Source: Actinomycetes bacterium
GTDB taxonomy: Bacteria > Actinomycetota > Actinomycetes > Propionibacteriales > Propionibacteriaceae
Assembly: GCA_023393755.1 (NCBI GenBank)
Contig: JAEXCA010000141.1
Span: 1-24,013, forward strand
DNA: 24,013 nt
Direction: 5' to 3'
Shown here: piece by piece, positions 6,415 to 13,677 of the stretch
Position numbering within the stretch: the first letter of the stretch is position 1
How the letters are laid out: every line of letters begins with the position of its first letter
Notes under the pieces: model-generated
What the model was told of the DNA's origin: nothing
Seen by the model: only the letters and a program-made list of their open reading frames with translations
Database searches by the model: none
Position numbers and translations under genes: made by a program

Positions 6415-7290
6415 CTAGATTCCGGCGTAGGAGTGCAGGCCGTTCAGCACCAGGTTCACCCCGACGAAGTTCCACCAGAAGCTGATCAGGCCGATCACCG
6501 CGATCACGGCGGCGCGGGTGCCCTTCCAGCCGGCGGTGGCGCGGGCGTGAAGGTAGGCGGCGTAGACGATCCAGGTGACCAGCGACCAGGTCTCCTTGGG
6601 ATCCCAGCCCCAGAACCTGCCCCAGGCGTACTGCGCCCAGATCGCGCCGGCGGCCACCGCGAAGGTCCACAGCGGGAAGGCGAAGGCGTGCATCCGGTAG
6701 CTGACCCGGTCGAGGGTGGCGGTCTGCGGCAGCCGTGCCAGGTAGCCGGTCACCGTCCCGTTGCGTTCGGCCCGCTGCTTGACCAGGAACAGGATGGACG
6801 CGATCCCGCCGATGTTGAAGATCGCTCCGGCCAGCGCGGCCGCGACGATGTGGATGATGAACCAGACCGAGTGCAGCGCCGGCATCAGCGGAGCGACGTC
6901 CACGTAGAACACCGTCACCGCCAGCCCGACGCCGATCGACGACAACAGCGAGACCGGCAGTCCGAAGCCCCTCCAGCCGAAGGCGAACACCCCGACCAGG
7001 TAGATCACCACCGCCATCGCCAGGGACGAGGTGATGAACTCGTACATGTTGCCCCAGGGAGCACGCTGGGCGGCGACGCCCCGCAGCACCACCCCGGTGA
7101 CGTGGACGACGGCCGCCACCAGGGTGACCGAGAGCCCGAGTCGTGCCCAGCGTTCCTCGCTGGCCAACTGCCGCTCCGACGGCGGCTCGACGCCCCGCAC
7201 CGAGGCCCACTCCAGGGAGTGGAAGACCAGCGCGACCAGGTAGAGCACCATCGCGGTGACCATGGCGAGGTCGGAGTACCCGGAGATCAC
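6415..7290 (-). CDS. ccsA: Cytochrome c biogenesis protein CcsA/CcsB (system II haem handling)
   Basis: A 291-residue polytopic membrane protein that, with ResB, forms the system II cytochrome c synthase exporting haem and ligating it to CXXCH apocytochromes outside the membrane. The family hallmark is the tryptophan-rich WWD segment, here GRFWGWDPKETWSLVTW near 225-241, flanked by hydrophobic helices. Conserved histidines are seen in VVHVTGVV, LHSVWFIIH and RMHAFAFP. The GTG start at 7290 overlaps the resB TGA (GTGA). Actinobacterial annotation often calls this protein CcsB and mycobacterial annotation CcsA (Rv0529). It is the last gene of the five-gene operon. Confidence 0.93.
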   Translation of the reverse strand: MISGYSDLAMVTAMVLYLVALVFHSLEWASVRGVEPPSERQLASEERWARLGLSVTLVAAVVHVTGVVLRGVAAQRAPWGNMYEFITSSLAMAVVIYLVGVFAFGWRGFGLPVSLLSSIGVGLAVTVFYVDVAPLMPALHSVWFIIHIVAAALAGAIFNIGGIASILFLVKQRAERNGTVTGYLARLPQTATLDRVSYRMHAFAFPLWTFAVAAGAIWAQYAWGRFWGWDPKETWSLVTWIVYAAYLHARATAGWKGTRAAVIAVIGLISFWWNFVGVNLVLNGLHSYAGI

Positions 7291-9191
7291 TCGAACTCCT
7301 CCTCCGCGTCCGTGGCCTGGTCGTCGGCCAGCGTACCGCCCGACCGCCCGGCGGCCGGGTCCGGCTCAGCGGTCGTCGCATCCGGCACGATCCCGCAGGC
7401 GGCGGCCAGCGCGGCGACCGCCTCGGGCAGGCCGGCACGACCGTCCACCCGGTCCAGGCCGGCCACCTCGACCGACTCCCGACCGACCCGGACGAACAGC
7501 CGCCGCGGACGGACGGTGAGCGAGACCGACAGCCCGGCGATCGCCAGCAGGACGCTGGCCAGCACGAACCAGCCGCCGGGAGCGGTCGAGATCTGCAGCT
7601 TCGTCCACTGCCGCAACTCGTCGAAGCTGATCGAGCCGCGTCCGTCCGGCAGGTCGTAGCTGGCACCCGGCTCCAGCCCGGCCCGGACGGGCTGGCCGTC
7701 CGGCCGGATCAGCTGCTCAAGGCCGGTCCGGTCCAGCACGTAGACGTTCTCCGGCGCCCCGGTCTCCACCTTCGGCGGCCCCGCCCAGGCGTTCACCAGC
7801 AGCTGCGGGTTCCACGCGGCCGGGAAGACCGACCGCATCCCGTCGGCGTCGATCTGGGCGGTGGGCAGGAAGACCCCTTCGAAGGCGAGCCGCTCGGGGC
7901 GGGCGTCCGGAGCCTTGATCACGCCGTTGGAGGTGAAGTTGCCGTCCGCCGGCAGGAACACAACCGGACCGGAGAAGGCGATGTCGCCGTTGCCGTCGCG
8001 CACCGTGACCACCGGCGCGTAGCCGTGCCCCAGCAGGTGGATGTCGGTGCCGTCGATGGTCAGCGGCGCGTTGACCTCCAGGAGTTGTTGATGGGGCTGC
8101 TCACCGGGACGGGCGACCGTGACGGTGGCGCGGAAGGCCCGGGCCGCGCCGCGCTGCACCGGTCCGATCTCGAACTCCGCCTCGAAGGCGTCCAGCCCGA
8201 TGGTGAATGCCGGCAGGTGCTCGGGACGGAAGCCGATGCCCGCGGAGAACTCGTCGTACTGGGTGAGGGTGTTGGAGAAGGCCTTCCCCTCGACCACGAT
8301 CGTGGTGCCGCGGTAGCCGAACAGCGATCCCCAGGCCAGTCCGATCAGCACGGCGATCAGGCTGAGGTGGAAGATCAGGTTGCCGGCCTCCCGCAGGTAG
8401 CCCTTCTCGGCCGAGACGCCGGAGGCCTCCCGCCGGGTCCGGTAGCCGGCCTGCCGCAGGTGGGTCTCGGCGGCGTCCAGCACCTGCTCCGGGGAGGTCG
8501 TGACCGGCCCGGAGGCATGGTCGGGGAAGCGGGAGAACCGGCGGGGCAGGACGCCCGGCTCGGCCCGCAGCGCGTCGTAGTAGGCCCGGCAGCGGGGCAG
8601 GATGCAGCCGATCAGCGAGATGAACAGCAGCAGGTAGATCGCGGCGAACCAGGGCGATCCGAAGACATCGAAGAAGCCGAGCCGTTCCAGCCAGGGCCCC
8701 GTGTCGGGGTGGTCGAGCAGGTACTGCGCCACCCCGAACGGGTTGGTCGGACGCTGCGGCAGCAACGAACCGGGGATCGCCGCCAACCCGAGCAGCAGCA
8801 GCAGGGCGAGGGCCGTCCGCATCGAGGTGAGCGTCGCCCAGGCCCAGCGCAGCGTGCCCGAGCGCATCCCCCGGGCCCGGTTCATCCGCTGCCGGCCGTC
8901 AGCGGCCAGCTCGTCGGCATCCGTCACCGGGCCCCGCGGCACGCCGGGCTCGTCGGTATCCGTCACCGGCCCCTGGGGCATGCCAGGCTCGTCGGTATCC
9001 GTCACCGGCCCCTGGGGCATGCCAACCTCGCCGGTATCCGTCACCGGTCTCTGCGGCACGCCAACCTCGCCGGCATCCGTCACCGGGCCCTGCGGTTCGC
9101 CCGGCTCGTCGGCGTCCTTCACCGGTCCCTGAGGTTCGCCCGCAGGGCGAAGTCTCGAAGGGCCGCCGCGGCCGTCCGATTCGTCCGCCAT
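7287..9191 (-). CDS. resB: ResB-like cytochrome c biogenesis protein with repeat-bearing N-terminus
   Basis: A 634-residue ResB family protein, partner of CcsA in cytochrome c assembly. The core starts with a first membrane helix (WATLTSMRTALALLLLLG), then NLIFHLSLIAVLIGLAWG, a large extracytoplasmic ResB domain and a last helix WFVLASVLLAIAGLSVSL followed by a cytoplasmic tail. The start at 9191 is chosen because TGATG couples it to ccdA; the frame itself stays open further upstream only as antisense-free shadow. About the first 95 residues are not part of the family. They are a hydrophilic, acidic tandem repeat of 13 residues (type GPVTDTDEPGMPQ, five full units plus partial) that contains DNA shared with a palindromic element at 22.0 kb. 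A later GTG/ATG start after the repeat (for example in RQRMNRARGMRSG) cannot be excluded. Confidence 0.9.
   Translation of the reverse strand: MADESDGRGGPSRLRPAGEPQGPVKDADEPGEPQGPVTDAGEVGVPQRPVTDTGEVGMPQGPVTDTDEPGMPQGPVTDTDEPGVPRGPVTDADELAADGRQRMNRARGMRSGTLRWAWATLTSMRTALALLLLLGLAAIPGSLLPQRPTNPFGVAQYLLDHPDTGPWLERLGFFDVFGSPWFAAIYLLLFISLIGCILPRCRAYYDALRAEPGVLPRRFSRFPDHASGPVTTSPEQVLDAAETHLRQAGYRTRREASGVSAEKGYLREAGNLIFHLSLIAVLIGLAWGSLFGYRGTTIVVEGKAFSNTLTQYDEFSAGIGFRPEHLPAFTIGLDAFEAEFEIGPVQRGAARAFRATVTVARPGEQPHQQLLEVNAPLTIDGTDIHLLGHGYAPVVTVRDGNGDIAFSGPVVFLPADGNFTSNGVIKAPDARPERLAFEGVFLPTAQIDADGMRSVFPAAWNPQLLVNAWAGPPKVETGAPENVYVLDRTGLEQLIRPDGQPVRAGLEPGASYDLPDGRGSISFDELRQWTKLQISTAPGGWFVLASVLLAIAGLSVSLTVRPRRLFVRVGRESVEVAGLDRVDGRAGLPEAVAALAAACGIVPDATTAEPDPAAGRSGGTLADDQATDAEEEFE
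8923..9156 (-). repeat. 39-bp in-frame tandem repeat (13-residue peptide repeat) in resB
   Basis: Six units of 39 bp begin with GTCACCGG or a close variant at 8923, 8962, 9001, 9040, 9079 and 9118. They encode 13-residue units of the type GPVTDTDEPGMPQ. Because 39 is a multiple of three, copy number can vary without breaking the frame. The final unit runs into the REP-like half element at 9127-9162. Confidence 0.92.
9127..9162. repeat. REP-like half element inside the resB coding region
   Basis: Starts CCCTGAGGTTCGCCC and ends GGGCGAAGTCTCGAAGGG around a GCA loop. It matches the left half of the element at 21988-22021 in its outer arms. The inner stem differs on both sides in a compensated way: TTCGCCC/GGGCGAA here, TCGCGC/GCGCGA there. 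Confidence 0.75.
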
Positions 9192-9955
9192 CAGATCACC
9201 ACCTCGAAGGCGCCGATCCACTGCTGTATGACGGCGATCGCGGCGTCCCACCAGCCGGTGACCAGCAGGAGGCCGACCAGGATCATCAGCACGCCACCGG
9301 CCCGCTGGACGGCGGAGTGGTGGCGCTTGACCCAGCCGATCGCCCGTCCCATCCGGGTGAAGGCCAGGCCGGCGATCACGAACGGCAGCCCCAGGCCGAG
9401 GGCGTAGACGAAGGCGAGCAGGCCGCCGCGCACGGCGGTGGCCTCGTTCAGCGCCAGGTTGAGCACCACCGACAGCGCCGGGCCGATGCAGGGCGTCCAG
9501 CCCAGGCCGAAGACGATGCCGAGCAGCGGTGCCGCGGCGATCCCGATCCGCGGGGCGACGTTGAGCCGGAGCGTGCCGCGTCCGAACGGCAGCCAGCCGG
9601 CAAACAACAGGCCGAGGGCGATGGTCAGCACGCCGACCACGACGGTAATCGGACGCCGCCAGCCGAGCAGTAGGCCACCGAGGGAGCCTGCCAGCACGCC
9701 GGTGGAGACGAAGACCAGCGCGAAACCGGCGACAAAGAGCAGCGTCCCGGCCAGCACCCGGCCGCGGGAGGCACGTCCCTCGGCGATCTCGCCGGCGGCC
9801 ATCCCGGTGGCGTAGGAGAGGTACCCCGGCAGCAGCGGCAGCACGCAGGGGGAGAAGAAGGAGACCAGCCCGGCCAGGGCGGCCACCGGGAGGGCGAGCA
9901 GCATCGAGCCGCCCACCGCCTCCTTGGCCCAGTCCGCCAGCTCCAGGGGCAGCAT
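9191..9955 (-). CDS. ccdA: Cytochrome c biogenesis thiol-disulfide transporter CcdA
   Basis: A 254-residue membrane protein of the CcdA/DsbD-transmembrane family that carries electrons from cytoplasmic thioredoxin across the membrane to reduce apocytochrome cysteines through a TlpA/ResA-type thioredoxin. Six hydrophobic segments are visible. The two redox cysteines are Cys37 in FFSPCVLPLLPGY and Cys156 in GWTPCIGP, both in the typical Pro-Cys context. TGATG overlaps link it to the upstream tlpA-like gene and downstream resB. The frame remains open upstream of 9955 but that part is out-of-frame shadow of the thioredoxin gene. Confidence 0.95.
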   Translation of the reverse strand: MLPLELADWAKEAVGGSMLLALPVAALAGLVSFFSPCVLPLLPGYLSYATGMAAGEIAEGRASRGRVLAGTLLFVAGFALVFVSTGVLAGSLGGLLLGWRRPITVVVGVLTIALGLLFAGWLPFGRGTLRLNVAPRIGIAAAPLLGIVFGLGWTPCIGPALSVVLNLALNEATAVRGGLLAFVYALGLGLPFVIAGLAFTRMGRAIGWVKRHHSAVQRAGGVLMILVGLLLVTGWWDAAIAVIQQWIGAFEVVI

Positions 9956-10515
9956 CAGCCACCCGCCGCCAGGTCGTCGATCAGGCCGAGCATCGTCGTC
10001 TCGGTGGTGACGCCGACGATCCGCGCGGCCATGCGTCCCTGCGGATCGACCAACAGGGTGCTCGGGATCGCGGTGGGCGGCAGTTCGCCGGCGAACGCCA
10101 GCAGCACGCTGCCGTCCGGATCGAAGATGCTGGGGAAGGTGATGCCGTTGTTGCGGACGAAGGCCTGCGGCGCGGCGCGATCCAGGTCGCGGGTGTTGAG
10201 GCCGATCAGCACGGCTTTGTCGGCGGTCTGTTCGGCCACCGACTGCAGCGCGGGAGCCTCCGCCTTGCAGGGCCCGCACCAGGAGCCCCAGACGTTGTAG
10301 ACGATCACCTTGCCGGTGACCGTCTCGCTGCTCCACTGCTCGCCGTCCAGCGTCTCGCCGGCGATCGCCGGGGCGGGCTCGCGGTCCTGTGGCGCGATCA
10401 CGGTGATCGAGCCGTCACCGGTGACGAAGCCGCCGGTGCCGGTGGTCGGCGTGCTGCAGCCGGCCAGCGTCGCCGCCGCCAGCGCCGCCAACAGAACTCG
10501 CCGCAGCCGCGCCAT
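9955..10515 (-). CDS. TlpA/ResA-like thioredoxin lipoprotein
   Basis: A 186-residue exported thioredoxin-fold protein. It has a lipoprotein signal peptide with lipobox LAGC (Cys20) and a TlpA-like domain with WCGPC at 79-83 preceded by VIVYNVWGS. The cis-proline region is visible in TAIPSTLLVDPQG. It probably reduces apocytochrome c cysteines on the outer face of the membrane using electrons from CcdA encoded immediately downstream. Start and stop both sit in TGATG overlaps with neighbours. It occupies the position of M. tuberculosis Rv0526 in the conserved operon. Confidence 0.92.
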   Translation of the reverse strand: MARLRRVLLAALAAATLAGCSTPTTGTGGFVTGDGSITVIAPQDREPAPAIAGETLDGEQWSSETVTGKVIVYNVWGSWCGPCKAEAPALQSVAEQTADKAVLIGLNTRDLDRAAPQAFVRNNGITFPSIFDPDGSVLLAFAGELPPTAIPSTLLVDPQGRMAARIVGVTTETTMLGLIDDLAAGG

Positions 10516-11162
10516 CACGCCCCCGGACGGTACTTCCGGGAGGTCCGCACCGGGATCAGGTCGGCGGCCGGCTCGTGGTACTCCACACCGGCCAGGTCGC
10601 CGTCGGAGAAGGTGAAGCTGGTCACGCTGGCCAGCCGGGCCTGCCGGCGGCGCGGGTCGTGCACCAGGATGCGGTTCTCGGCCGACAGCCGGGCCATCCA
10701 GATCGGCAGCTCGTGGGCGACGATCACGGCCTCCGCACCGGGCGCGTGGCCGGCGGCGTCGCTGATCGCGGCCTGCATCCGGCGGGCGATCGACCGGTAG
10801 GGCTCCCCCCAGCTCGGCCGCAGCGGGTTGCGCAGCGCCCACCAGGCGTCAGGCTTGAGGAAGACCTTCTCCCGGCTGAACGAGCTGCCCTCGAAGTGGT
10901 TGGCCGCCTCGATCACCCGGTCGTCCAGGTGCACCTCGAGGTGGGGGTGGCGCGCGGCGATCGGGGCCATGGTCTCCTGGGCCCGCTGCAACGGCGAACT
11001 CACCAGCCAGACCAGGTTCGCATCGGCGAAGTACTCCCCCACCCGCTCGGCCATCCGGTGGCCGAGATCGGAGAGCCCGTAGCCGGGCAGGCGCCCGTAG
11101 AGGATGGCGTCGGGGTTGTGCACCTGTCCATGACGGACGACGTGGACGACGCTGGCGACCAT
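10515..11162 (-). CDS. Histidine phosphatase (phosphoglycerate mutase-like) family protein
   Basis: A 215-residue member of the histidine phosphatase superfamily. The catalytic RHG motif is at 10-12 (VHVVRHGQVHNP), LSDLGHRMAERV follows, then SSPLQRAQETM and the second histidine in VIVAHELPIW. The start at 11162 is set by GAGGAG a few bases upstream of the ATG; the longer open frame to 11405 is not supported. It is the first gene of the cytochrome c maturation operon, as Rv0525 is in mycobacteria, and overlaps the thioredoxin gene by one base. The substrate is unknown. Being named a phosphoglycerate mutase would be misleading without evidence. Confidence 0.9.
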   Translation of the reverse strand: MVASVVHVVRHGQVHNPDAILYGRLPGYGLSDLGHRMAERVGEYFADANLVWLVSSPLQRAQETMAPIAARHPHLEVHLDDRVIEAANHFEGSSFSREKVFLKPDAWWALRNPLRPSWGEPYRSIARRMQAAISDAAGHAPGAEAVIVAHELPIWMARLSAENRILVHDPRRRQARLASVTSFTFSDGDLAGVEYHEPAADLIPVRTSRKYRPGA

Positions 11163-11253
11163 GGAACTCCTCGGCGTAGCGGGACCTGCGGGCTCAACAA
11201 TACGTGGGACTTCCCGCGGCTGCTGAGACCGGATCCCGCGCTGGATCGTCTCA

Positions 11254-11355
11254 GGGGCCACCGGGGACGGTTCCTGGTGGACCCTCAGTCGGACGCGGTT
11301 GGCCGGCGACAACGGGGAAGGGATGGGGCCATCAGGAACCGTCCCCGGTGGCCCC
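11254..11355. repeat. REP/BIME-like inverted pair with GGGGACGGTTC core
   Basis: Two 27-bp arms, 11254-11280 and 11329-11355, are inverted copies differing at one base, separated by 48 bp. The arms hold CACCGGGGACGGTTCCTG, the same core as the 3473-3682 array. The right arm ends one base before the stop codon of the glutaredoxin-like gene, so a transcript of that gene would fold a large hairpin and could end there. It lies in the 194-bp gap before the cytochrome operon. Confidence 0.9.
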
Positions 11356-11356
11356 G

Positions 11357-11605
11357 TCAGGGCGTGGTCAGGGCGGTGCGGAGTCTGGTGGCGTCCACGA
11401 ACCAACGCGAATGCACCTCGCCGTCGATCAGGACGACGGGGACGTGATCGGTGTGGGCGGAGCGGAGAGCGGGGTCGCTGTCGACGTCCAGGCTGCGCCA
11501 GGGTACGCCGAGTTCAGCGCAGACCTCGGCGATCACCGAGGCGGCGTCGATGCAGAGATGGCAGCCTTCCCGGACCAGCAGCAGGACGCGCTCGCTGGAC
11601 GGCAC
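11357..11605 (-). CDS. Glutaredoxin-like thiol-disulfide protein (DUF836 type)
   Basis: An 82-residue glutaredoxin/thioredoxin-fold protein with the redox pair CHLC (Cys15-Cys18) after a beta strand VLLLVREG, and the cis-proline context HVPVVLIDG. The C-terminal helix contains DATRLRTAL. Small proteins of this type are common in actinobacteria, and some work with mycothiol (mycoredoxin-like); that role is not established here. The likely start is the GTG at 11605, ten bases after the bS22 stop, so the two may be co-transcribed. The ribosome-binding site is unclear. The stop codon abuts the REP-like arm. Confidence 0.82.
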   Translation of the reverse strand: MPSSERVLLLVREGCHLCIDAASVIAEVCAELGVPWRSLDVDSDPALRSAHTDHVPVVLIDGEVHSRWFVDATRLRTALTTP

Positions 11606-11615
11606 TGCCGGAGGA

Positions 11616-11717
11616 CTACCGGCCGGCGCGGCGACGCTGGATGCGCGTGCGCTTCAGCAGCTTGCGGTGCTTCTTCTTCGCCATCCTCTTGCGGCGCTTC
11701 TTGATGACCGAACCCAC
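11616..11717 (-). CDS. Ribosomal protein bS22-like (AURKAIP1/COX24 domain), 33 residues
   Basis: A 33-residue very basic protein starting MGSVIKKRRKRMAKKKHRK and ending QRRRAGR. The sequence pattern GSVxKKRRKRMxKKKHRKLLxRTRxQRR is that of the actinobacterial AURKAIP1/COX24-domain protein seen in mycobacterial small subunits and called bS22 (M. tuberculosis Rv0500B type). The GTG start at 11717 is chosen because family members begin at MGSV and because AGAGG lies about seven bases upstream. The longer ATG-started frame to 11804 lacks conservation. It sits downstream of a BldC-like HTH gene, the order known from mycobacteria. Confidence 0.88.
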   Translation of the reverse strand: MGSVIKKRRKRMAKKKHRKLLKRTRIQRRRAGR

Positions 11718-11835
11718 GTGCAGACCTCTCAGGTGCCGGCGATGCCGGCGAAGTTGGACAATGCGGACGTTACCGCCCACTTCAATGCCGGTTTCCCGGC
11801 CCAAGCACCAAAGCTTACTGAACTCCTCCGGCTCA

Positions 11836-11869
11836 GGCGAAATCGCCCGTGGCCGGGGGAAAGCCCCGG
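11836..11869 (-). terminator. Two hairpins between the HTH gene and bS22
   Basis: GGCGA-AA-TCGCC (11836-11847) and CCGGGG-GAAAG-CCCCGG (11853-11869) lie just downstream of the HTH stop at 11888. They could terminate or attenuate the HTH transcript. No U-tract follows. Confidence 0.35.
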
Positions 11870-11887
11870 GTTGCTGCGGCGTCCGGC

Positions 11888-12091
11888 TCAGCCGGCGTCG
11901 TAGAACGACCCACGCAGGTAGGCGTCCACCGCCTGCTCCGGAACCCGGAAGTTGCGGCCGAACCTGACCGCCTCCAGGTCGCCGGCATGGATCATCCGGT
12001 AGACCGACATCTTCGACACCCGCAGCAGCGCAGCCACTTCGCTGACCTTCAGGAACTTGACGGACCCCAGTGGGACAACCGAGTCGTTCAT
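11888..12091 (-). CDS. BldC/excisionase-like helix-turn-helix protein
   Basis: A 67-residue single-domain DNA-binding protein of the excisionase/MerR-like HTH_17 type. FLKVSEVAALLRVSKMSVYRMIHAGDLEAVRFGRNFRVP is the domain: helix-turn-helix at about 14-36 followed by the wing with the usual (F/G)R.(F/Y)RVP ending. The last residues AVDAYLRGSFYD are typical for the chromosomal actinobacterial group (M. tuberculosis Rv0500A; related to Streptomyces BldC), so this is not evidence for a prophage. GAGAGG lies seven bases before the ATG. It is upstream of bS22 as in mycobacteria, but proC, next to the pair there, is 10 kb away here. Confidence 0.88.
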   Translation of the reverse strand: MNDSVVPLGSVKFLKVSEVAALLRVSKMSVYRMIHAGDLEAVRFGRNFRVPEQAVDAYLRGSFYDAG

Positions 12092-12126
12092 CGTTTCCTC
12101 TCCGGTAACCAGTGGCTTGCTAGGTC

Positions 12127-12132
12127 ACCTTA
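12127..12132 (-). promoter_or_regulatory. Possible -10 box upstream of the HTH gene
   Basis: Minus strand GGCTAAGGT contains TAAGGT, matching the actinobacterial TAnnnT -10 pattern, about 35 bases upstream of the ATG. No convincing -35 at 16-18 bp. Confidence 0.3.
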
Positions 12133-12203
12133 GCCGGACGGAAACCACCACGCGAGCGAACTCGAAATCTCGTCAAGCCGACACGCCGAAGACTTGCACG
12201 CTC

Positions 12204-12223
12204 GCCGCGGGCTAGGCCGCGGC
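12204..12223 (-). terminator. Hairpin over the MFS stop codon
   Basis: GCCGCGG (12204-12210), loop GCTAGG and CCGCGGC (12217-12223) form a 7-bp stem that includes the TAG stop of the MFS gene. It is a possible terminator without a U-tract, or a chance GC-rich palindrome. Confidence 0.3.
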
Positions 12224-13576
12224 CGCGTCCGGTTCCGGCTCCACCTCGGCGTGGGTGGTCACCCAGAACCGTCCGGCGACGACCAACCCGAGCACCAGCA
12301 GCGCGGAGGTGAGGACGAAGGGCAGCGCCCGGTCCAGGCTGGAGAGCCAGCCGGAGATCCAGCCGAACGGCGCGGTGACCAGCATCACGCAGGTGCGCTG
12401 AATGGCCATCACCCGGGAGCGCTCGTGCTGGTCGACGTGCAGCGCCACCAGCGACTCGGCCAGCATGAACAGGATGCCCGCGCCGAAGGCGTCCAGCAGC
12501 AGGCAAACGCCGAGCAGGGCGTAGGTGGTGGCGGATGCCGCACCGTCGGGCTGCGGTATCCCGACCAGCAGCACCTGCCCGACGAGGTAGACGGCGAAGC
12601 CGATCAGGGTGGGCGCCTCCAGGTGGCGGGCGTGGGTGAGGCGGGGAATGATCGTGAAGAAGAACACCACCGACAGCACCGAACGGATCATCGGGAAGAA
12701 CGGCAGCAGGGCGTCCGGCACTCCCAGCCGCTGGTTGATCGCCAACTGCCAGAAGGTGGCGTTGACCAGGGAGACCGCGCCCACGATGGCCGCGATCGCG
12801 AGGGAGAAGATCGTCCCCTTCGAACCGACGATCAGCCCCAGGACGCCCCGGTACTCCGCCAGCGACCGCCAGATGCTCACGCCGCGGGTCTGCTCCATCC
12901 GGATCCGGCCGGTGGCGGTCTCGGTGGAGTACCGGTAGAGCAGCCAGATCTTCACCGACATGATCACGAAGGCGTTGAGATAGAGGATCCGGACCGCCGG
13001 CTCCATGCCGAGCCGGGAGACCAGGAGAGCGGCGATCGGGGCGAACAGGGCGGAGAACTCCGCCGCGACCTTGATCAGCGAGTACACCTTGGGGATCTCG
13101 GCACGATCGACGTCCTCCACCAGCAGGCAGTCCCAGGAGTTCTGCGTCACCTGCCAGGCGCCGTTGACCACGGAGGCGACCAGGAACCACCAGAAGTTCT
13201 GCGCGAAGGCCCAGATCAGGCAGGGGATCGCCCAGGCGACGACGTCGAACACGGCGGTGGTCACCCGCCGTCCGAGCTTGTCGGTGATCACGCCGCTGAG
13301 CAGCCCGAACACCACCTGGGACAGCATCGAGATGGTGGCCAGCAGCCCGATCTGGGTGTCGTGGACGCCCAGCGCCAGCATGAACACCGACGCGTACGGC
13401 AGCACCAGCATCATCGACAGGCCCCAGAGGGGCTCGGTGTAGACGCTGGCGCGGCCGTTGCCGCGCAGCTCGATCAGGCTGACCAGAAGAGGGTTGCGGA
13501 CGCGTGGCACCGCACCAGTCAACACCGTGACCGGACGAAGCGGAAACCGGCTCACCCGGTTGCCGCCGATCCGCAC
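12212..13576 (-). CDS. Major facilitator superfamily transporter
   Basis: A protein of up to 454 residues with about twelve hydrophobic segments. The cytoplasmic loop between helices 2 and 3 carries the MFS motif A-like GVITDKLGRRVTT. The pattern suggests secondary transport of a small molecule; no substrate can be assigned. The start is uncertain: GTG at 13576 gives the longest product, but in-frame GTG codons about 7, 16 and 23 codons later are alternatives and none has a clear ribosome-binding site. The sequence from SLIELRGNGRASVYTEPLWG onward looks like the real protein. It is transcribed away from the divergent pxpABC operon about 100 bp away, so a role in 5-oxoproline or peptide metabolism is possible but only a guess. 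Confidence 0.82.
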   Translation of the reverse strand: MRIGGNRVSRFPLRPVTVLTGAVPRVRNPLLVSLIELRGNGRASVYTEPLWGLSMMLVLPYASVFMLALGVHDTQIGLLATISMLSQVVFGLLSGVITDKLGRRVTTAVFDVVAWAIPCLIWAFAQNFWWFLVASVVNGAWQVTQNSWDCLLVEDVDRAEIPKVYSLIKVAAEFSALFAPIAALLVSRLGMEPAVRILYLNAFVIMSVKIWLLYRYSTETATGRIRMEQTRGVSIWRSLAEYRGVLGLIVGSKGTIFSLAIAAIVGAVSLVNATFWQLAINQRLGVPDALLPFFPMIRSVLSVVFFFTIIPRLTHARHLEAPTLIGFAVYLVGQVLLVGIPQPDGAASATTYALLGVCLLLDAFGAGILFMLAESLVALHVDQHERSRVMAIQRTCVMLVTAPFGWISGWLSSLDRALPFVLTSALLVLGLVVAGRFWVTTHAEVEPEPDAAAA

Positions 13577-13677
13577 CGGGGACCGGGCATCGGCGTCGGC
13601 GCTGCGGGACGACGATCGCGTTCAGCGCGGCGGGGTCACGCTTGCGCCGGACGGCCGGCTCGGGTCACCGTTAGGGC

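Noticed and set aside
9192..9962. Extension of the resB frame to 9962 (891 residues)
   Set aside because: It is an alternative frame of ccdA. The TGATG junction gives the start at 9191.
11718..11804. Upstream extension of the bS22 frame to an ATG at 11804
   Set aside because: The family starts at MGSV. The extension is Arg/His-rich and unlike the family, and the GTG at 11717 has a ribosome-binding site.
11888..12091. HTH protein as a phage excisionase marking a prophage or integrative element
   Set aside because: Its pairing with bS22 is a known chromosomal arrangement in actinobacteria, and no integrase or att-like repeats are present.
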